A stretch of DNA of 64,000 bases from Amphritea atlantica (GCA_024397875.1 CP073344.1:3339001-3403000); one strand, 5' to 3'; shown: positions 40,794 to 50,843, counted from the stretch's first letter. Numbers and translations are program-made. Notes: generated by a model not told the origin, from the sequence alone.

Positions 40794-42620
40794 TTAGCCT
40801 CCCAGGTGATACCTGAGTGTCAGATGCTTTTTAAAACCCTTAACGATATGCATACCATCTCGCAGCAAATCTCGCTCCATTTTATCCAATGATGACAACT
40901 CGAGGATATTAGGCGTTAGATCTACGCCGTCCTCAGATCCATCGATTCGCCTCACCTGCTGCTTCAGGCGGGTCTGAATAAACAGCGCCAACGCTTCAGC
41001 CAGTTCACGACCGTGCGCCTCTTTCATCTGCCCCATCTCAACCAACGCTTCAATTCGCTTAAACGTATTCGTCTCGAGTATTCTGAACTGCAGCGCCATT
41101 GTGCGGATACCGTGCACTATCGGGAAAATACCGGCCTTCTTAACATCCAGCTCCCCCTTATCTTTCAGATTACCAAAGAAGGTCAGCGGGGTATCAAACT
41201 CAATCGCGGCCCGGGCAAAGTGAGAAAAAAACACATCGTTATTTTTCAGATGACGCAGAAACCAGTTCCGGGAAGTTTTAAACAGCGCAGCATTGCCCGC
41301 AACCGGATGAGCATCCACAGCAATCGCCAGATTCATCTGCGCCTCCCCCTCACAAAGGTAAGACCAGTCACTTAACTGCTGAGTCCACTCACCGATCGAC
41401 TTAACCCAGGCAGGATTAGACACCATAATATCACCCGGGCATTTCGGAAAACCAAATGAGATCAGCGTTTCACTGAAGCGCTGCATTGTTTCCTGCATAT
41501 CAGGCCAGATCAGACCGTCACGATAGATCAGGGCATTATCCTGATCGGTCTTCATGATCTGTTCACCCCGCCCTTCACTGCCCATCACAACCAGGCAGAC
41601 ATGCGGCTGCATGTCCCGGGGAATCACCAGACCAAACAGTTTTGCGATAATCCGCGCATTCATCGCAGCGATCAACTCCATCGCAAAGCGCGCCTTCACC
41701 CCGTGTGACACCAGCGCTTTTATCAGATCATTCAGTCCATGAGCGGCTTCGTAGAGATCTTCAACCGTCTGGGCACGCTCAATTCGCAATCCGATAACAT
41801 GAGAGTGACTGGAAAAATAACTCAGCACATCGGTCAGCTCTATGACTCCGGTAAGGCGGCCGTCATCCATCACCACCACCCGTTCAATGCGTTGCTGAGT
41901 CATCGTAATCAGGGCATTAAACAGATAATCATCCGAAGTAGTGGAGATCAGACGGTAACTGGCAATCTCCGCAACGGCCGAATCAAGGCTGAGCTTATTG
42001 ATAACCACCGCATCGAGAATATCCGTCCCGGTGACCATACCATAGCGATTACCACGCTTAACCAGCACACAGTCTGCATGCTTGTCACGCATCATCGTTG
42101 TAGCCTCAGCAATGCTGGTCCCCTCGAGCACAATCAGCGGTTCACGTATCAGACCATCTTTAATCTGAGCCAGCATAAACTCCGCCATATCCTGATCCCC
42201 GCCCTCCTGAGCCTGGATCTCGGTCTTAGCAGAAAGACTTTGCTGAAAATAATCGGCAAACCGGTTATTCGTTGCACACAGATCAAGCAGCACACGGGTC
42301 GGCAGAATATGGCAGATCGTTTCTTCAACGGCGATAAAATTGTGGATCGCTTTACCCCTGATCGCTGACCAGCCACCAAAATAATCCTCATTGGTATAAT
42401 GAACATACAGATGCTGCTGAACACCATCCTCACCAGGCACATCGCTTTCAGCGACCCGCCCCTTCAGAATGACGTACACCCCCTCAGGCACACTCCCCGC
42501 AGCGAGAATCGTTTCACCCGACTGATAATAGCCAATATCCAGACTTAATCGCAGTAACTCCTGCTCCTTTTCGTTGAGCAGACTGAATGGCATATTCTCA
42601 ATTTTAAACGACGATGGCAT
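40794..42620 (-). CDS. cNMP-binding/CBS/DUF294 nucleotidyltransferase-like protein
   Basis: The 608-residue product has, in order, a cyclic-nucleotide-binding-like domain (about 10-125), two CBS domains (about 145-270, adenosine-nucleotide sensors), a DUF294 nucleotidyltransferase-like domain (about 295-440, motif GSEGRGEQIMKTDQDNA) and the DUF294 C-terminal substrate-binding domain (about 465-600). The ATG at 42620 has GGGAG 6-7 bases upstream; an in-frame upstream start at 42650 is less likely. The GS and DxD-like residues suggest GlnD-like nucleotidyl transfer. The target is unknown; position suggests a link to acetate metabolism. Confidence 0.88.
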   Translation of the reverse strand: MPSSFKIENMPFSLLNEKEQELLRLSLDIGYYQSGETILAAGSVPEGVYVILKGRVAESDVPGEDGVQQHLYVHYTNEDYFGGWSAIRGKAIHNFIAVEETICHILPTRVLLDLCATNNRFADYFQQSLSAKTEIQAQEGGDQDMAEFMLAQIKDGLIREPLIVLEGTSIAEATTMMRDKHADCVLVKRGNRYGMVTGTDILDAVVINKLSLDSAVAEIASYRLISTTSDDYLFNALITMTQQRIERVVVMDDGRLTGVIELTDVLSYFSSHSHVIGLRIERAQTVEDLYEAAHGLNDLIKALVSHGVKARFAMELIAAMNARIIAKLFGLVIPRDMQPHVCLVVMGSEGRGEQIMKTDQDNALIYRDGLIWPDMQETMQRFSETLISFGFPKCPGDIMVSNPAWVKSIGEWTQQLSDWSYLCEGEAQMNLAIAVDAHPVAGNAALFKTSRNWFLRHLKNNDVFFSHFARAAIEFDTPLTFFGNLKDKGELDVKKAGIFPIVHGIRTMALQFRILETNTFKRIEALVEMGQMKEAHGRELAEALALFIQTRLKQQVRRIDGSEDGVDLTPNILELSSLDKMERDLLRDGMHIVKGFKKHLTLRYHLGG

Positions 42621-42713
42621 AAGAACTCTCCCAATCCAAACGAACCACAAAGCACCTGATTAAAGAGTCATCTTAACCCTTTAGGCTGGCGCTCTGATAC
42701 AAACCAGAGCCGA

Positions 42714-42750
42714 TAAAAAAAGGCGCGCCAACCCTCGCTGGCGCGCCTTG
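42714..42750 (-). terminator. Intrinsic terminator after the acetate symporter gene
   Basis: A perfect 11-base stem (AAGGCGCGCCA and its complement) around an 8-base loop is followed on the minus strand by a run of T. It marks the end of the DUF4212-symporter operon. Confidence 0.9.
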
Positions 42751-42774
42751 CGTTTATTTAGATCTATTCAGATC

Positions 42775-44583
42775 TTAGTGCGCGTGAGCAACACCAGCAC
42801 CACGTGGTACACGGATATTCTCAACAATCTCCTGAATTTCAGCAGGAGGCGGCGGAGTCATCTTAGATACAACGTAGGCTACGATAAAGTTCAGGATCAT
42901 ACCGACGAAGCCGAAGCCTCCGGTAGAGATACCCAGGAACAGATCGTCTTTCGAACCACCCATGAAGGTGAAGTAGATCATGTAAGCCATAGTAGAACCC
43001 AGACCTACAATCATACCTGCAATAGCACCTTCTTTATTCATGCGCTTGTTGAAGATACCCATCACGATAACCGGGAACACGGAGGAGGACGCCAGACCAA
43101 AGGCCAGTGCGACTACCTGCGCCACGAATCCGGGCGGATTGATACCGAAGTAACCCGCTATACAGATAGCCACCACTGCTGCCATACGCGCATACAACAG
43201 CTCCTGCTTCTCGGAGATATTCGGGTTAATAATCGTCTTCATCAAGTCATGCGCTATCGCAGTAGAAATTACCAACAACAGACCCGCCGCAGTAGACAGT
43301 GCCGCAGCAACTGCACCCGCCGCAACCAGGGCAATTACCCAGTTTGGCAGCTGCGCGATCTCAGGGTTAGCCAGTACCATGATGTCACGGTCAACATAGA
43401 CTTCGTTGACAAACGGAACACCTGGCTTAGCCGTTGGATTCTGGAATGCGTTAGTTACCGCGCGCTCACCGTTCTCACCACGGACGTCACCGTCGTATGC
43501 AGGCTTACCTTTAGCGCCATCAAACGCCGCACCAGCAGCATACTGAACCTTGCCGTCACCGTTATAATCGTGCCATCCCAACAGACCCGCATTTTCCCAG
43601 TTCTTGAACCAGGTAGGCATCGCCTCATAAGACGTACCCGTATTATCAACACCGTTGATAGTCTGAATCAGGTTTACACGGCCAAAGCCAGCAACACCCG
43701 GTACAGTTGTATACAGAATAGCGATGAAGATCAGCGCCCAGCCCGCAGAAGTACGCGCATCTTTTACACGAGGAACCGTAAAGAAACGTACGATTACGTG
43801 TGGCAGACCAGCAGTACCAGCCATCAGAGCAGCTGTCAGACAGAAGATATCAATCGTTGATTTCTTACCGGCGGTGTATTCAGCAAAGCCAAGATCCAGA
43901 GACAACTGATCCAGTGTCGCCAGTACAGACACACCTGAATCCAGAGTCGCACCCAGGCCAAGTTGCGGCAGGAAGTGACCGGTAACCTGCATAGACATGA
44001 AGATAGCCGGAACCATGAATGCCAGAATCAATACACAGTACTGAGCTACCTGAGTATAGGTAATACCCTTCATTCCACCCAATACAGCGTAGAAGAATAC
44101 GATCGCCATACCGATAACAACACCGGTGTTGATATCAACGTGCAGGTAACGGGAGAATACGATACCAACACCACGCATCTGACCCGCAACGTAGGTAAAG
44201 GAGATAACGATAGTACAGACAATCGCAATCAATCGCGCAGTCTTCGAGTAATAACGATCACCCACAAAATCAGGGATCGTGAACTTACCGAACTTACGCA
44301 GATAAGGCGCCAGCAACATCGCCAGCAGCACGTAGCCACCTGTCCAGCCCATCAGGTAAGCCGCACCATCACGACCGATGAAAGACACCAGACCTGCCAG
44401 AGAGATAAACGATGCTGCAGACATCCAGTCAGCCGCAGTCGCCATACCGTTAGCGACCGGGTGTACACCACCGCCAGCTACGTAAAATTCTTTTGTAGAC
44501 CCGGCACGGGCCCAGATTGCAATACCGATATAAAGGGCAAAAGAGCCCCCTATAAAGAGGTAAGTAAGTAGATCAAGACTCAT
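42775..44583 (-). CDS. Sodium:solute symporter, acetate type (ActP-like, VC_2705 subfamily)
   Basis: A 602-residue Na+/solute symporter with about 13 membrane segments, likely importing acetate or another short monocarboxylate. The N-terminal DWMSAASFISLAGLVSF and PDFVGDRYYSK segments are typical of ActP relatives. A soluble insert of about 90 residues (near 305-400, FKNWENAGLLGWHDYNGDGK) interrupts the core, as in the VC_2705 subfamily. Its partner, the DUF4212 subunit, lies 31 bases upstream. Acetate as substrate is inferred from the neighbouring crbS, crbR and acs. Confidence 0.92.
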   Translation of the reverse strand: MSLDLLTYLFIGGSFALYIGIAIWARAGSTKEFYVAGGGVHPVANGMATAADWMSAASFISLAGLVSFIGRDGAAYLMGWTGGYVLLAMLLAPYLRKFGKFTIPDFVGDRYYSKTARLIAIVCTIVISFTYVAGQMRGVGIVFSRYLHVDINTGVVIGMAIVFFYAVLGGMKGITYTQVAQYCVLILAFMVPAIFMSMQVTGHFLPQLGLGATLDSGVSVLATLDQLSLDLGFAEYTAGKKSTIDIFCLTAALMAGTAGLPHVIVRFFTVPRVKDARTSAGWALIFIAILYTTVPGVAGFGRVNLIQTINGVDNTGTSYEAMPTWFKNWENAGLLGWHDYNGDGKVQYAAGAAFDGAKGKPAYDGDVRGENGERAVTNAFQNPTAKPGVPFVNEVYVDRDIMVLANPEIAQLPNWVIALVAAGAVAAALSTAAGLLLVISTAIAHDLMKTIINPNISEKQELLYARMAAVVAICIAGYFGINPPGFVAQVVALAFGLASSSVFPVIVMGIFNKRMNKEGAIAGMIVGLGSTMAYMIYFTFMGGSKDDLFLGISTGGFGFVGMILNFIVAYVVSKMTPPPPAEIQEIVENIRVPRGAGVAHAH

Positions 44584-44614
44584 ATAATTTTCCTCAGCTC
44601 AATTCTTATTGTTC

Positions 44615-44878
44615 TTATTCGTGAACGTCGTATTTTTCATCAAGCTTGTTCATGCTGGATACATACATCCAGATCAAAGCTACATAGATGAAAATTGCGC
44701 CCTGTTGTGCGATCCAGAAACCCAGAGGAAAACCGAAAAACGGAATTGCATCCAGAGAATCAACTAGCAAGATCCCGCAAACATAAGACACTACAAACCA
44801 AACAGACAGGTAAGTCATGATAATGCGCAGGTTTTCGGACCAGTAGGCCGAAGCATTGTCTTGTGAAGAAGTAGACAT
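44615..44878 (-). CDS. DUF4212 small symporter subunit
   Basis: An 87-residue, two-span membrane protein (helices about 20-42 and 50-72) of the family that always accompanies VC_2705-type symporters. The ATG at 44878 (MSTSSQDNASAYW) has AAGGATGG 7 bases before it. The longer frame to 44944 adds residues without support. It is the first gene of the two-gene symporter operon and shares a divergent intergenic region with crbS. Confidence 0.9.
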   Translation of the reverse strand: MSTSSQDNASAYWSENLRIIMTYLSVWFVVSYVCGILLVDSLDAIPFFGFPLGFWIAQQGAIFIYVALIWMYVSSMNKLDEKYDVHE

Positions 44879-44962
44879 TTGCACCATCCTTATTTTTGTT
44901 ATTAAAAGGTTAAGTAAAAGTTGTGGACTGATAGAATTTAACAAAGTGTTATGGCAAACAAA

Positions 44963-44969
44963 TCCCCTA
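44963..44969 (-). promoter_or_regulatory. Candidate CrbR site before the symporter operon (TAGGGGA)
   Basis: On the minus strand TAGGGGA-TT-TG-T-TT lies 85 bases before the DUF4212 ATG. A matching TAGGGGA-CG-TG-G-TT lies 83 bases before acs. Eleven of thirteen positions agree. The assignment to CrbR is inferred from the shared predicted regulon and equal placement. Confidence 0.4.
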
Positions 44970-45159
44970 CTTTGGTCTGATCAAACAAGTCAAAACCGTT
45001 ACAAATGAGCCGCAGCCTAAGCGCTGCGCGACCTTGAGGCCTTTAAAAAAAACCTTTATAACTCAACATATTAGACAAAGGTATAAGAGTCGTAGGGTTA
45101 TTCCCCAGAGTTCGGTTACACTAAGCGCTCAAACACAGTAACAACGGACAGACCTGACT

Positions 45160-48100
45160 ATGCTATCCGGCGGCTCAATTATTCTGATATCACTGGCCTA
45201 TGTGGGCCTGCTCTTTGCTATCGCCTACTTTGGCGATCGCAGCCCTCAGGGACGCTCCTACGCCAGCAACCCGGTTATCTATTCGCTGTCACTGGCCATC
45301 TACTGTTCATCCTGGACCTTTTATGGCGCAGTCGGGCGTGCTTCTGTCAGTGGCTGGCAGTTTCTTGCCACCTATCTGGGACCGGCGATCGTGTTTATTT
45401 TTGGCTGGCGGATTATTGAGAAGATTATTCTGGTCAGCAAACAACAAAACACCACCTCTATTGCCGATTTTCTCTCCTCCCGTTACGGTAAAAGTCAGGC
45501 ACTGGCGGTCCTGGTGACCATCATCGCCGTGTTTGGCACCATCCCTTATATCGCCATGCAGCTGAAAGCGGTGGCGATCAGTTATGATGCGATTGCACCG
45601 GGGGTCACCGAAGCGCTCAGTAAAGGCAACGATACAGCACTGTTTGTCGCGCTGGTCATGGCCGTATTTACCATGCTGTTCGGCACCCGCCATATCGATG
45701 CCACGGAACATCATGAAGGGATGGTACTGGCCGTAGCCTTCGAATCCATCGTCAAGCTGACAGCCTTTATCTCCGTCGGCCTGATGGTGACATTTCAGAT
45801 CTTTGATGGCGTCCCCGACCTGATTGCCAACATTCGTGACCAGCTTTATCACAACGATAATTTCAGCAGTCCACTGGAGGGCAGCTTTCTGGGCAACAGT
45901 TTCCTCACTGAGATACTACTCGCCTGCGCCGCTATTCTCTGCTTGCCCCGCCAGTTCCACGTCACCATTGTTGAAAACACTCAGCTTGAAAACCTGAAAA
46001 CCGCCCGCTGGCTATTCCCGCTCTACATGGTACTTCTGGCACTGTTTGTTTTGCCAATCGCCACAGCCGGAATGACCCTGTTCAAGGGCCAGGATATCAA
46101 CCCTGATACCTTCGTGCTGATGCTGCCACTGCATGAAGGCTATAAAGACCTGGCCACATTCGCCTTTATCGGCGGCCTCTCTGCGGCCACCAGCATGGTT
46201 ATCGTGGCGTCAATCACCCTGTCCACTATGGTCTGCAACGATATCGTCATGCCACTGCTATTGAGGGTTTCCTGGCTCAAGCTGTCGAAAAATAAAGATC
46301 TTGGTGCAATGCTTCTCAGAGTCAGGCGGATCACGATTATCAGCCTGATGATCATGGCCTATTTTTATTACCGTATCCTTGGCGATCAGGGCACCCTGGC
46401 CTCATTCGGCCTGCTGGCGTTTGTGGCGGCGGCCCAGTTTCTACCGGGACTGATCGGCGGAGTCTACTGGAAAACCGGCTCCCGGCACGGCATTCTGACC
46501 GGCCTCTGCGCCGGTTTTATAATCTGGCTCTACACACTGGTATTCCCCACCATGGCCAACGCCGGACTGATGCCAGCCTCTTTTTTACAAGAGGGCCTGT
46601 TTGGCTCTGACCTGCTCAGACCCACCCAGCTATTTGGCATGACCGGCATGGACCCGCTCACCCACGGCGTGCTCTGGAGCCTCTCCATCAATGCGTTCCT
46701 GTATGTCCTGATCTCCCGTTACAGCCCTCAACGCCTGGTCGACCGGATTCAGGCAAGCGCCTTTGTCGATGTCTATAGCAAAGACCTGTCCGAACCCTCC
46801 CGGGTCTTCAGTCATGCCACAGTTGGCGACCTGCAGATTCTCACCGAGCGTTTTCTCGGCATCAGCCGTACCCAGCACGCCTTTACCGGCTTTGCCCTCA
46901 AAGCGGGTATAGAGCCTCCACTGTCGGGCGACAAAGCCAGCCCTGAACTGATCCAGTTTACCGAACGACTGCTGGCGGGGGTTATCGGCGCCTCCTCTGC
47001 GCGAATTGTGCTGGCTTCTACGTTACGCGGTAAAGATATGCAGATTGGCGATGTCGTGACCATCGTCGACGAGGCATCCCAGGCGCTGCGTTTTAACCGC
47101 TCACTACTGCAATCCACCATCGAACACATCACCATGGGGATCAGCGTGGTCGATCAACAGATGCGCCTGGTTGCCTGGAACCGCCGTTATATTGAGATGT
47201 TCGACTACCCTGACGGACTGATCTGCGTGGGCCGTCCAATTGAAGAAATTTTCCGCTATAACGCCAGCAAAGGCGAGTACGGTTCGGGAGAGCCCGAAGA
47301 ACAGGTAGAGAGCCGCCTGAAAATATTAAAAGAGGGTAAAGCTCACTCCTATGAACGTCACCGGATGGATGGCTCCGTATTAGAGGTTCGGGGCAACCGG
47401 ATGCCCAATGGCGGTTTTGTTAATACCTACATGGATATCACCGAACACAAACGGGTACAGGAAGCGTTACGCGAGAGCGAACAGAATGTCCGCACCTATA
47501 CCGACAATGTTCCGGTACTGATCGCCTTTCTTGATACCGATCGCAACTTCCGCTTTGTCAATAAAGCCTATGCCCGCACCTTTGGCCTCGACCGACACCA
47601 TATTGCGGGCGTGAACAGCGCCACAGTCCTTTCCAGGGAGGAGCTTGAAATGCGCCGCCCCTATGTCAATAAAGTACTACAGGGCGAGCGCCAGCGTTTT
47701 GAAACAGAATTGCCATCGACCGATGGCAAGTTCAAATTTGCTGAAGTCACCTATATTCCGCACACCAACGAAGCGGGAGAGTTGCTCGGCTATTTCACTC
47801 TCTATCAGGATATCACTGAGCGGCGTAAAGCCGAGCAACTGCTGCAGGAAACCAACGAGAATCTGGAACAGCGGGTTCGGGAAAGAACCCACACCCTGTC
47901 GGTAGTCAATAAAGAGTTGCGCAAAGAGAATACCGTGCGCGCCCTGATTGAGGACGAACTGCGGCAAGCCAAATTTGATGCCGATGCAGCCAATCTGGGC
48001 AAAACCCGCTTTCTTGCCGCTGCCAGTCACGATCTGCTCCAGCCCCTGAACGCGGCCCGGCTATTTATCTCGGCACTGGCGCAACAGAAACATACCGAAG

Positions 48101-49101
48101 AGACCCACCAGCTGGTTAATAATCTGGATGGCTCGCTAAAAGCCGCTGAAAGCCTTATAACCACCATCCTGGATATCTCCAAGCTGGATGCTGGCGCGCT
48201 TGAACCCAACCTCTGTCATTTCTCTATCAATGAGATGTTTGACAACCTGAGCGCCGAATTCACGGTACTGGCAGAAGAGAAACACCTGCAGTTTGACTTT
48301 GTGAAGTGCTGCCAGGTGGTCCATTCGGATCAGCAGCTGTTACGCCGGATTCTGCAAAACTTTCTCTCCAATGCGATTCGTTATACCCAGCAGGGCAAGA
48401 TCATGCTCGGTTGTCGCCGCCACGGAAGGAACTTGCGCATTGAGGTCTGGGACACCGGGGTCGGGATCCCCAAAGACAAGCTGGGGGAGGTATTTGAAGA
48501 GTTCCGCAGGATAGACAATCCAAGACACTCACAGGTCAACGGCCTCGGCCTGGGACTGGCAATCACCGAGCGTATCGCCCGCATGCTCGATCATCCGATC
48601 AATGTGCGCTCATGGCCTGGCAAAGGCTCGGTATTCAGTGTTCAGGTTCCCATGGGAGATAAGGACAAGGCAGTTAAACCCCGCCCGGAAAAGCGTGGCT
48701 GGATTCGCAGCAAAGGACTTGAAGGCATTAAAATACTGGTGATCGATAATGAGCCAAAAATTCTGGAAGGCATGAGCGCTCTGCTTCAGGGCTGGTCCTG
48801 CTCGGTGCTGACAGCCGTCTCGGCAGCAGAAGCCAAAGCCGAGATCATTGCACAGGAGTTTGTGCCGGATATCATCCTCGCCGACTACCATCTCGATGAA
48901 ACCCGCACCGGGATTATGGCACTCAAGGAGCTGGGGCAGCTCTGGCATCACCCGGTTCCGGCCGTTGTGATTACAGCAGACCGGACGGATGAAGTTAAAG
49001 ATGAGATCGCCGCAACCGATGCTGAAATACTGCATAAGCCAATAAAACCAGCAGCATTACGCGCCATTATCAGCAAACTCATTGCCCAGCAAAAACAATG
49101 A
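45160..49101 (+). CDS. crbS: Symporter-fused hybrid histidine kinase, CrbS-like
   Basis: A 1313-residue sensor. Residues about 1-510 form an SLC5/SSS-type transporter domain with 12-13 membrane segments. A PAS-like region lies at about 645-760 and a second PAS at about 770-885. A coiled coil leads into the HisKA domain with phospho-acceptor His957 (ASHDLLQPLNAA), the HATPase domain (NAIRYTQQG, DTGVGIP, GLGLGLA), and a C-terminal receiver with Asp1242 (IILADYHLD). This is the CrbS/CbrA architecture. With acs, crbR and an acetate symporter adjacent, CrbS is favoured: it controls acs through CrbR in Vibrio and Pseudomonas. Confidence 0.92.
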   Translation: MLSGGSIILISLAYVGLLFAIAYFGDRSPQGRSYASNPVIYSLSLAIYCSSWTFYGAVGRASVSGWQFLATYLGPAIVFIFGWRIIEKIILVSKQQNTTSIADFLSSRYGKSQALAVLVTIIAVFGTIPYIAMQLKAVAISYDAIAPGVTEALSKGNDTALFVALVMAVFTMLFGTRHIDATEHHEGMVLAVAFESIVKLTAFISVGLMVTFQIFDGVPDLIANIRDQLYHNDNFSSPLEGSFLGNSFLTEILLACAAILCLPRQFHVTIVENTQLENLKTARWLFPLYMVLLALFVLPIATAGMTLFKGQDINPDTFVLMLPLHEGYKDLATFAFIGGLSAATSMVIVASITLSTMVCNDIVMPLLLRVSWLKLSKNKDLGAMLLRVRRITIISLMIMAYFYYRILGDQGTLASFGLLAFVAAAQFLPGLIGGVYWKTGSRHGILTGLCAGFIIWLYTLVFPTMANAGLMPASFLQEGLFGSDLLRPTQLFGMTGMDPLTHGVLWSLSINAFLYVLISRYSPQRLVDRIQASAFVDVYSKDLSEPSRVFSHATVGDLQILTERFLGISRTQHAFTGFALKAGIEPPLSGDKASPELIQFTERLLAGVIGASSARIVLASTLRGKDMQIGDVVTIVDEASQALRFNRSLLQSTIEHITMGISVVDQQMRLVAWNRRYIEMFDYPDGLICVGRPIEEIFRYNASKGEYGSGEPEEQVESRLKILKEGKAHSYERHRMDGSVLEVRGNRMPNGGFVNTYMDITEHKRVQEALRESEQNVRTYTDNVPVLIAFLDTDRNFRFVNKAYARTFGLDRHHIAGVNSATVLSREELEMRRPYVNKVLQGERQRFETELPSTDGKFKFAEVTYIPHTNEAGELLGYFTLYQDITERRKAEQLLQETNENLEQRVRERTHTLSVVNKELRKENTVRALIEDELRQAKFDADAANLGKTRFLAAASHDLLQPLNAARLFISALAQQKHTEETHQLVNNLDGSLKAAESLITTILDISKLDAGALEPNLCHFSINEMFDNLSAEFTVLAEEKHLQFDFVKCCQVVHSDQQLLRRILQNFLSNAIRYTQQGKIMLGCRRHGRNLRIEVWDTGVGIPKDKLGEVFEEFRRIDNPRHSQVNGLGLGLAITERIARMLDHPINVRSWPGKGSVFSVQVPMGDKDKAVKPRPEKRGWIRSKGLEGIKILVIDNEPKILEGMSALLQGWSCSVLTAVSAAEAKAEIIAQEFVPDIILADYHLDETRTGIMALKELGQLWHHPVPAVVITADRTDEVKDEIAATDAEILHKPIKPAALRAIISKLIAQQKQ

Positions 49102-49114
49102 ACGACACAATTGA

Positions 49115-49909
49115 ATGAAGCATAGGCTTTTTATTAATGCCTTGCAGGGCTATTTCAGGCTCAGTACCGGCCTGAGCCTGTGGATATTATTCTCCGCACT
49201 GGCACACGCCGACAGTTCTGGCAAAGAAACCAGTAGCTGGCAGCAGGTAGCGCCGCCAGGCTACCCTCTGGAACGTAAACGGGTTGCCAGCAATCAATAT
49301 CCATGGCGAACGATTGGCCGGGTCAATCTGGCGGGAAGGGGGCACTGCAGCGGCATACTCGTGGGAACTCACCAGGTACTGACATCCGCTCACTGCTTAT
49401 GGAATCAGCGCAGTAACCAGTGGTTTCCGGCACAATATATAACCTTTGTTGCCGGAGAAGAGCAGGAGGCGTATCAGGCATACAGCAACGCCACCTCATT
49501 CCATATCGCCGAAGACTTCTCCCCCGACACTTCAAATCAGCCCGATACCATCAGACATGACTGGGCGGTTCTGACCCTGGAACACCCATTAGGTAAGACG
49601 CTGGGCTATATCAAGCTGGCGGCGGCAACACAGATCAGTGTGGGTCAACGGATCTTTCAGGCGGGCTACCGGGCGGACCGGGCGAATGTACTTACCGTAG
49701 AGAGCAACTGTCATATTGCCAGACTGTACGATGACTCCAGCGTTTTTAGTACCAGCTGCAAAACATTAAGCGGGGATTCTGGCGGACCGGTGTTAATAAA
49801 GCAGAACCAGCAGTGGCAACTGGCAGGCATCCATCGGGGACGAACAGATAAAAACCAAAGCCTCGTCGTCAGCATCAACAACGTCAGAAGCTCGCTCTCT
49901 TCAGATTAA
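49115..49909 (+). CDS. Secreted trypsin-like serine protease
   Basis: A 264-residue protein with an N-terminal hydrophobic segment (about 18-32, probable cleavage after ALAHA) and a chymotrypsin-fold domain. The catalytic triad is His93 (LTSAHCLW), Asp149 (RHDWAVLTL) and Ser222 (GDSGGP). Cys78 and Cys94 are spaced like the classical disulfide at the active-site His. It starts 13 bases after crbS on the same strand without a strong ribosome site, so coupling to crbS is possible. It is not a usual member of the crbSR-acs locus. The target is unknown; secretion to periplasm or medium is inferred. Confidence 0.88.
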   Translation: MKHRLFINALQGYFRLSTGLSLWILFSALAHADSSGKETSSWQQVAPPGYPLERKRVASNQYPWRTIGRVNLAGRGHCSGILVGTHQVLTSAHCLWNQRSNQWFPAQYITFVAGEEQEAYQAYSNATSFHIAEDFSPDTSNQPDTIRHDWAVLTLEHPLGKTLGYIKLAAATQISVGQRIFQAGYRADRANVLTVESNCHIARLYDDSSVFSTSCKTLSGDSGGPVLIKQNQQWQLAGIHRGRTDKNQSLVVSINNVRSSLSSD

Positions 49910-49967
49910 CGGCCTTTGCAGAGCACTGACAATTTCGCCCTGTTAAGATTTGCTGAGCAGAGAAAAA

Positions 49968-49996
49968 CAAAAAACGCGCCTACAGGCACGTTTTTC
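49968..49996. terminator. Bidirectional terminator between protease and crbR
   Basis: AAAAACGCGCC-TACA-GGCACGTTTTT forms a stem with one mismatch on the plus strand, which becomes a G-U wobble on the minus strand. T runs lie on both sides, and it sits between two convergent genes. Confidence 0.75.
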
Positions 49997-50062
49997 AGAT
50001 ATAAAGCAGACGGCTAACACTTGATAGCGCAGTTCAACCGGTCGTCTATAGTACAGACACGA

Positions 50063-50728
50063 TCAGCCCATTTCAGTCTTGGGTGGATCAACGCAGAGGC
50101 GCTGCGCGGCAATAACCGCCTGTGTACGACTGTGAACTCCCAGCTTACGCAGGATCGCAGTAACATGGGCCTTGATGGTCGCTTCAGACACGTTCAGGTC
50201 ATACGCGATCTGCTTATTCAGCAACCCTTCGGTCAGCATCGTCAGCACCCGGAACTGCTGAGGTGTCAGTGAAGCAAGGTTGTTGGCAAACTTCTGATCC
50301 TCTTCGGTGACATCCACCACCCCTTCGGCAACCTCCTCAGGCAGCCACTCTTCCCCCTCAAGCACCGTTGTAATCGCTTCTGCGATCACCTCAAGAGGTG
50401 AGGATTTGGGGATAAAACCGGAAGCACCATAGTCCAGTGCCCGCTTCATAACAGACGATTCTTCACTGCCGGAAACAACCACCACGGGAATCCCCGGGTT
50501 TTTTCCTCGCAGGAAGACCAGTCCGGTAAAACCGTTGGTACCCGGCATATGCAGATCAAGCAATACCAGATCGGCATCAGAGTGGTTTTCTACGGCAGCC
50601 TGAACGGCTTCCAGGGAATCGGCTTCGACGATTTCAACGCCAGGAACAGCCTGAGTAACGGCCTGTTTAAGTGCCGCTCGGAACAACGGATGGTCATCCG
50701 CAATGATTATCTTCTGCGCCAGTTGCAT
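50063..50728 (-). CDS. crbR: LuxR/NarL-type response regulator, CrbR-like
   Basis: A 221-residue regulator with a receiver domain (phospho-acceptor Asp58 in VLLDLHMPG, acidic pair in IIADDHP) and a C-terminal LuxR helix-turn-helix (about 150-212, LTEGLLNKQIAYDLNVSEAT, 20 residues, and KAHVTAILRKLGV). It lies between crbS and acs, the cognate place for CrbR, which activates acs after phosphorylation by CrbS. Identity of the pair is inferred from synteny and architecture. Confidence 0.9.
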   Translation of the reverse strand: MQLAQKIIIADDHPLFRAALKQAVTQAVPGVEIVEADSLEAVQAAVENHSDADLVLLDLHMPGTNGFTGLVFLRGKNPGIPVVVVSGSEESSVMKRALDYGASGFIPKSSPLEVIAEAITTVLEGEEWLPEEVAEGVVDVTEEDQKFANNLASLTPQQFRVLTMLTEGLLNKQIAYDLNVSEATIKAHVTAILRKLGVHSRTQAVIAAQRLCVDPPKTEMG

Positions 50729-50843
50729 TCAGCTAATCTCCCTCGTTACCCGCTCTCAGTCCGTGACAACGTGTAAATGTATCTGCTTATAGAGTGCAAA
50801 ACCCGTTGGCTGCACCCGATTATATTAACACCACTTTTAAAGC

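Noticed and set aside
42748-43860. Open frame of 370 codons on the plus strand
   Set aside because: It lies wholly antisense to the symporter gene, whose protein is clearly conserved; the antisense product is rich in Arg, Thr and Asn with no recognisable domain.
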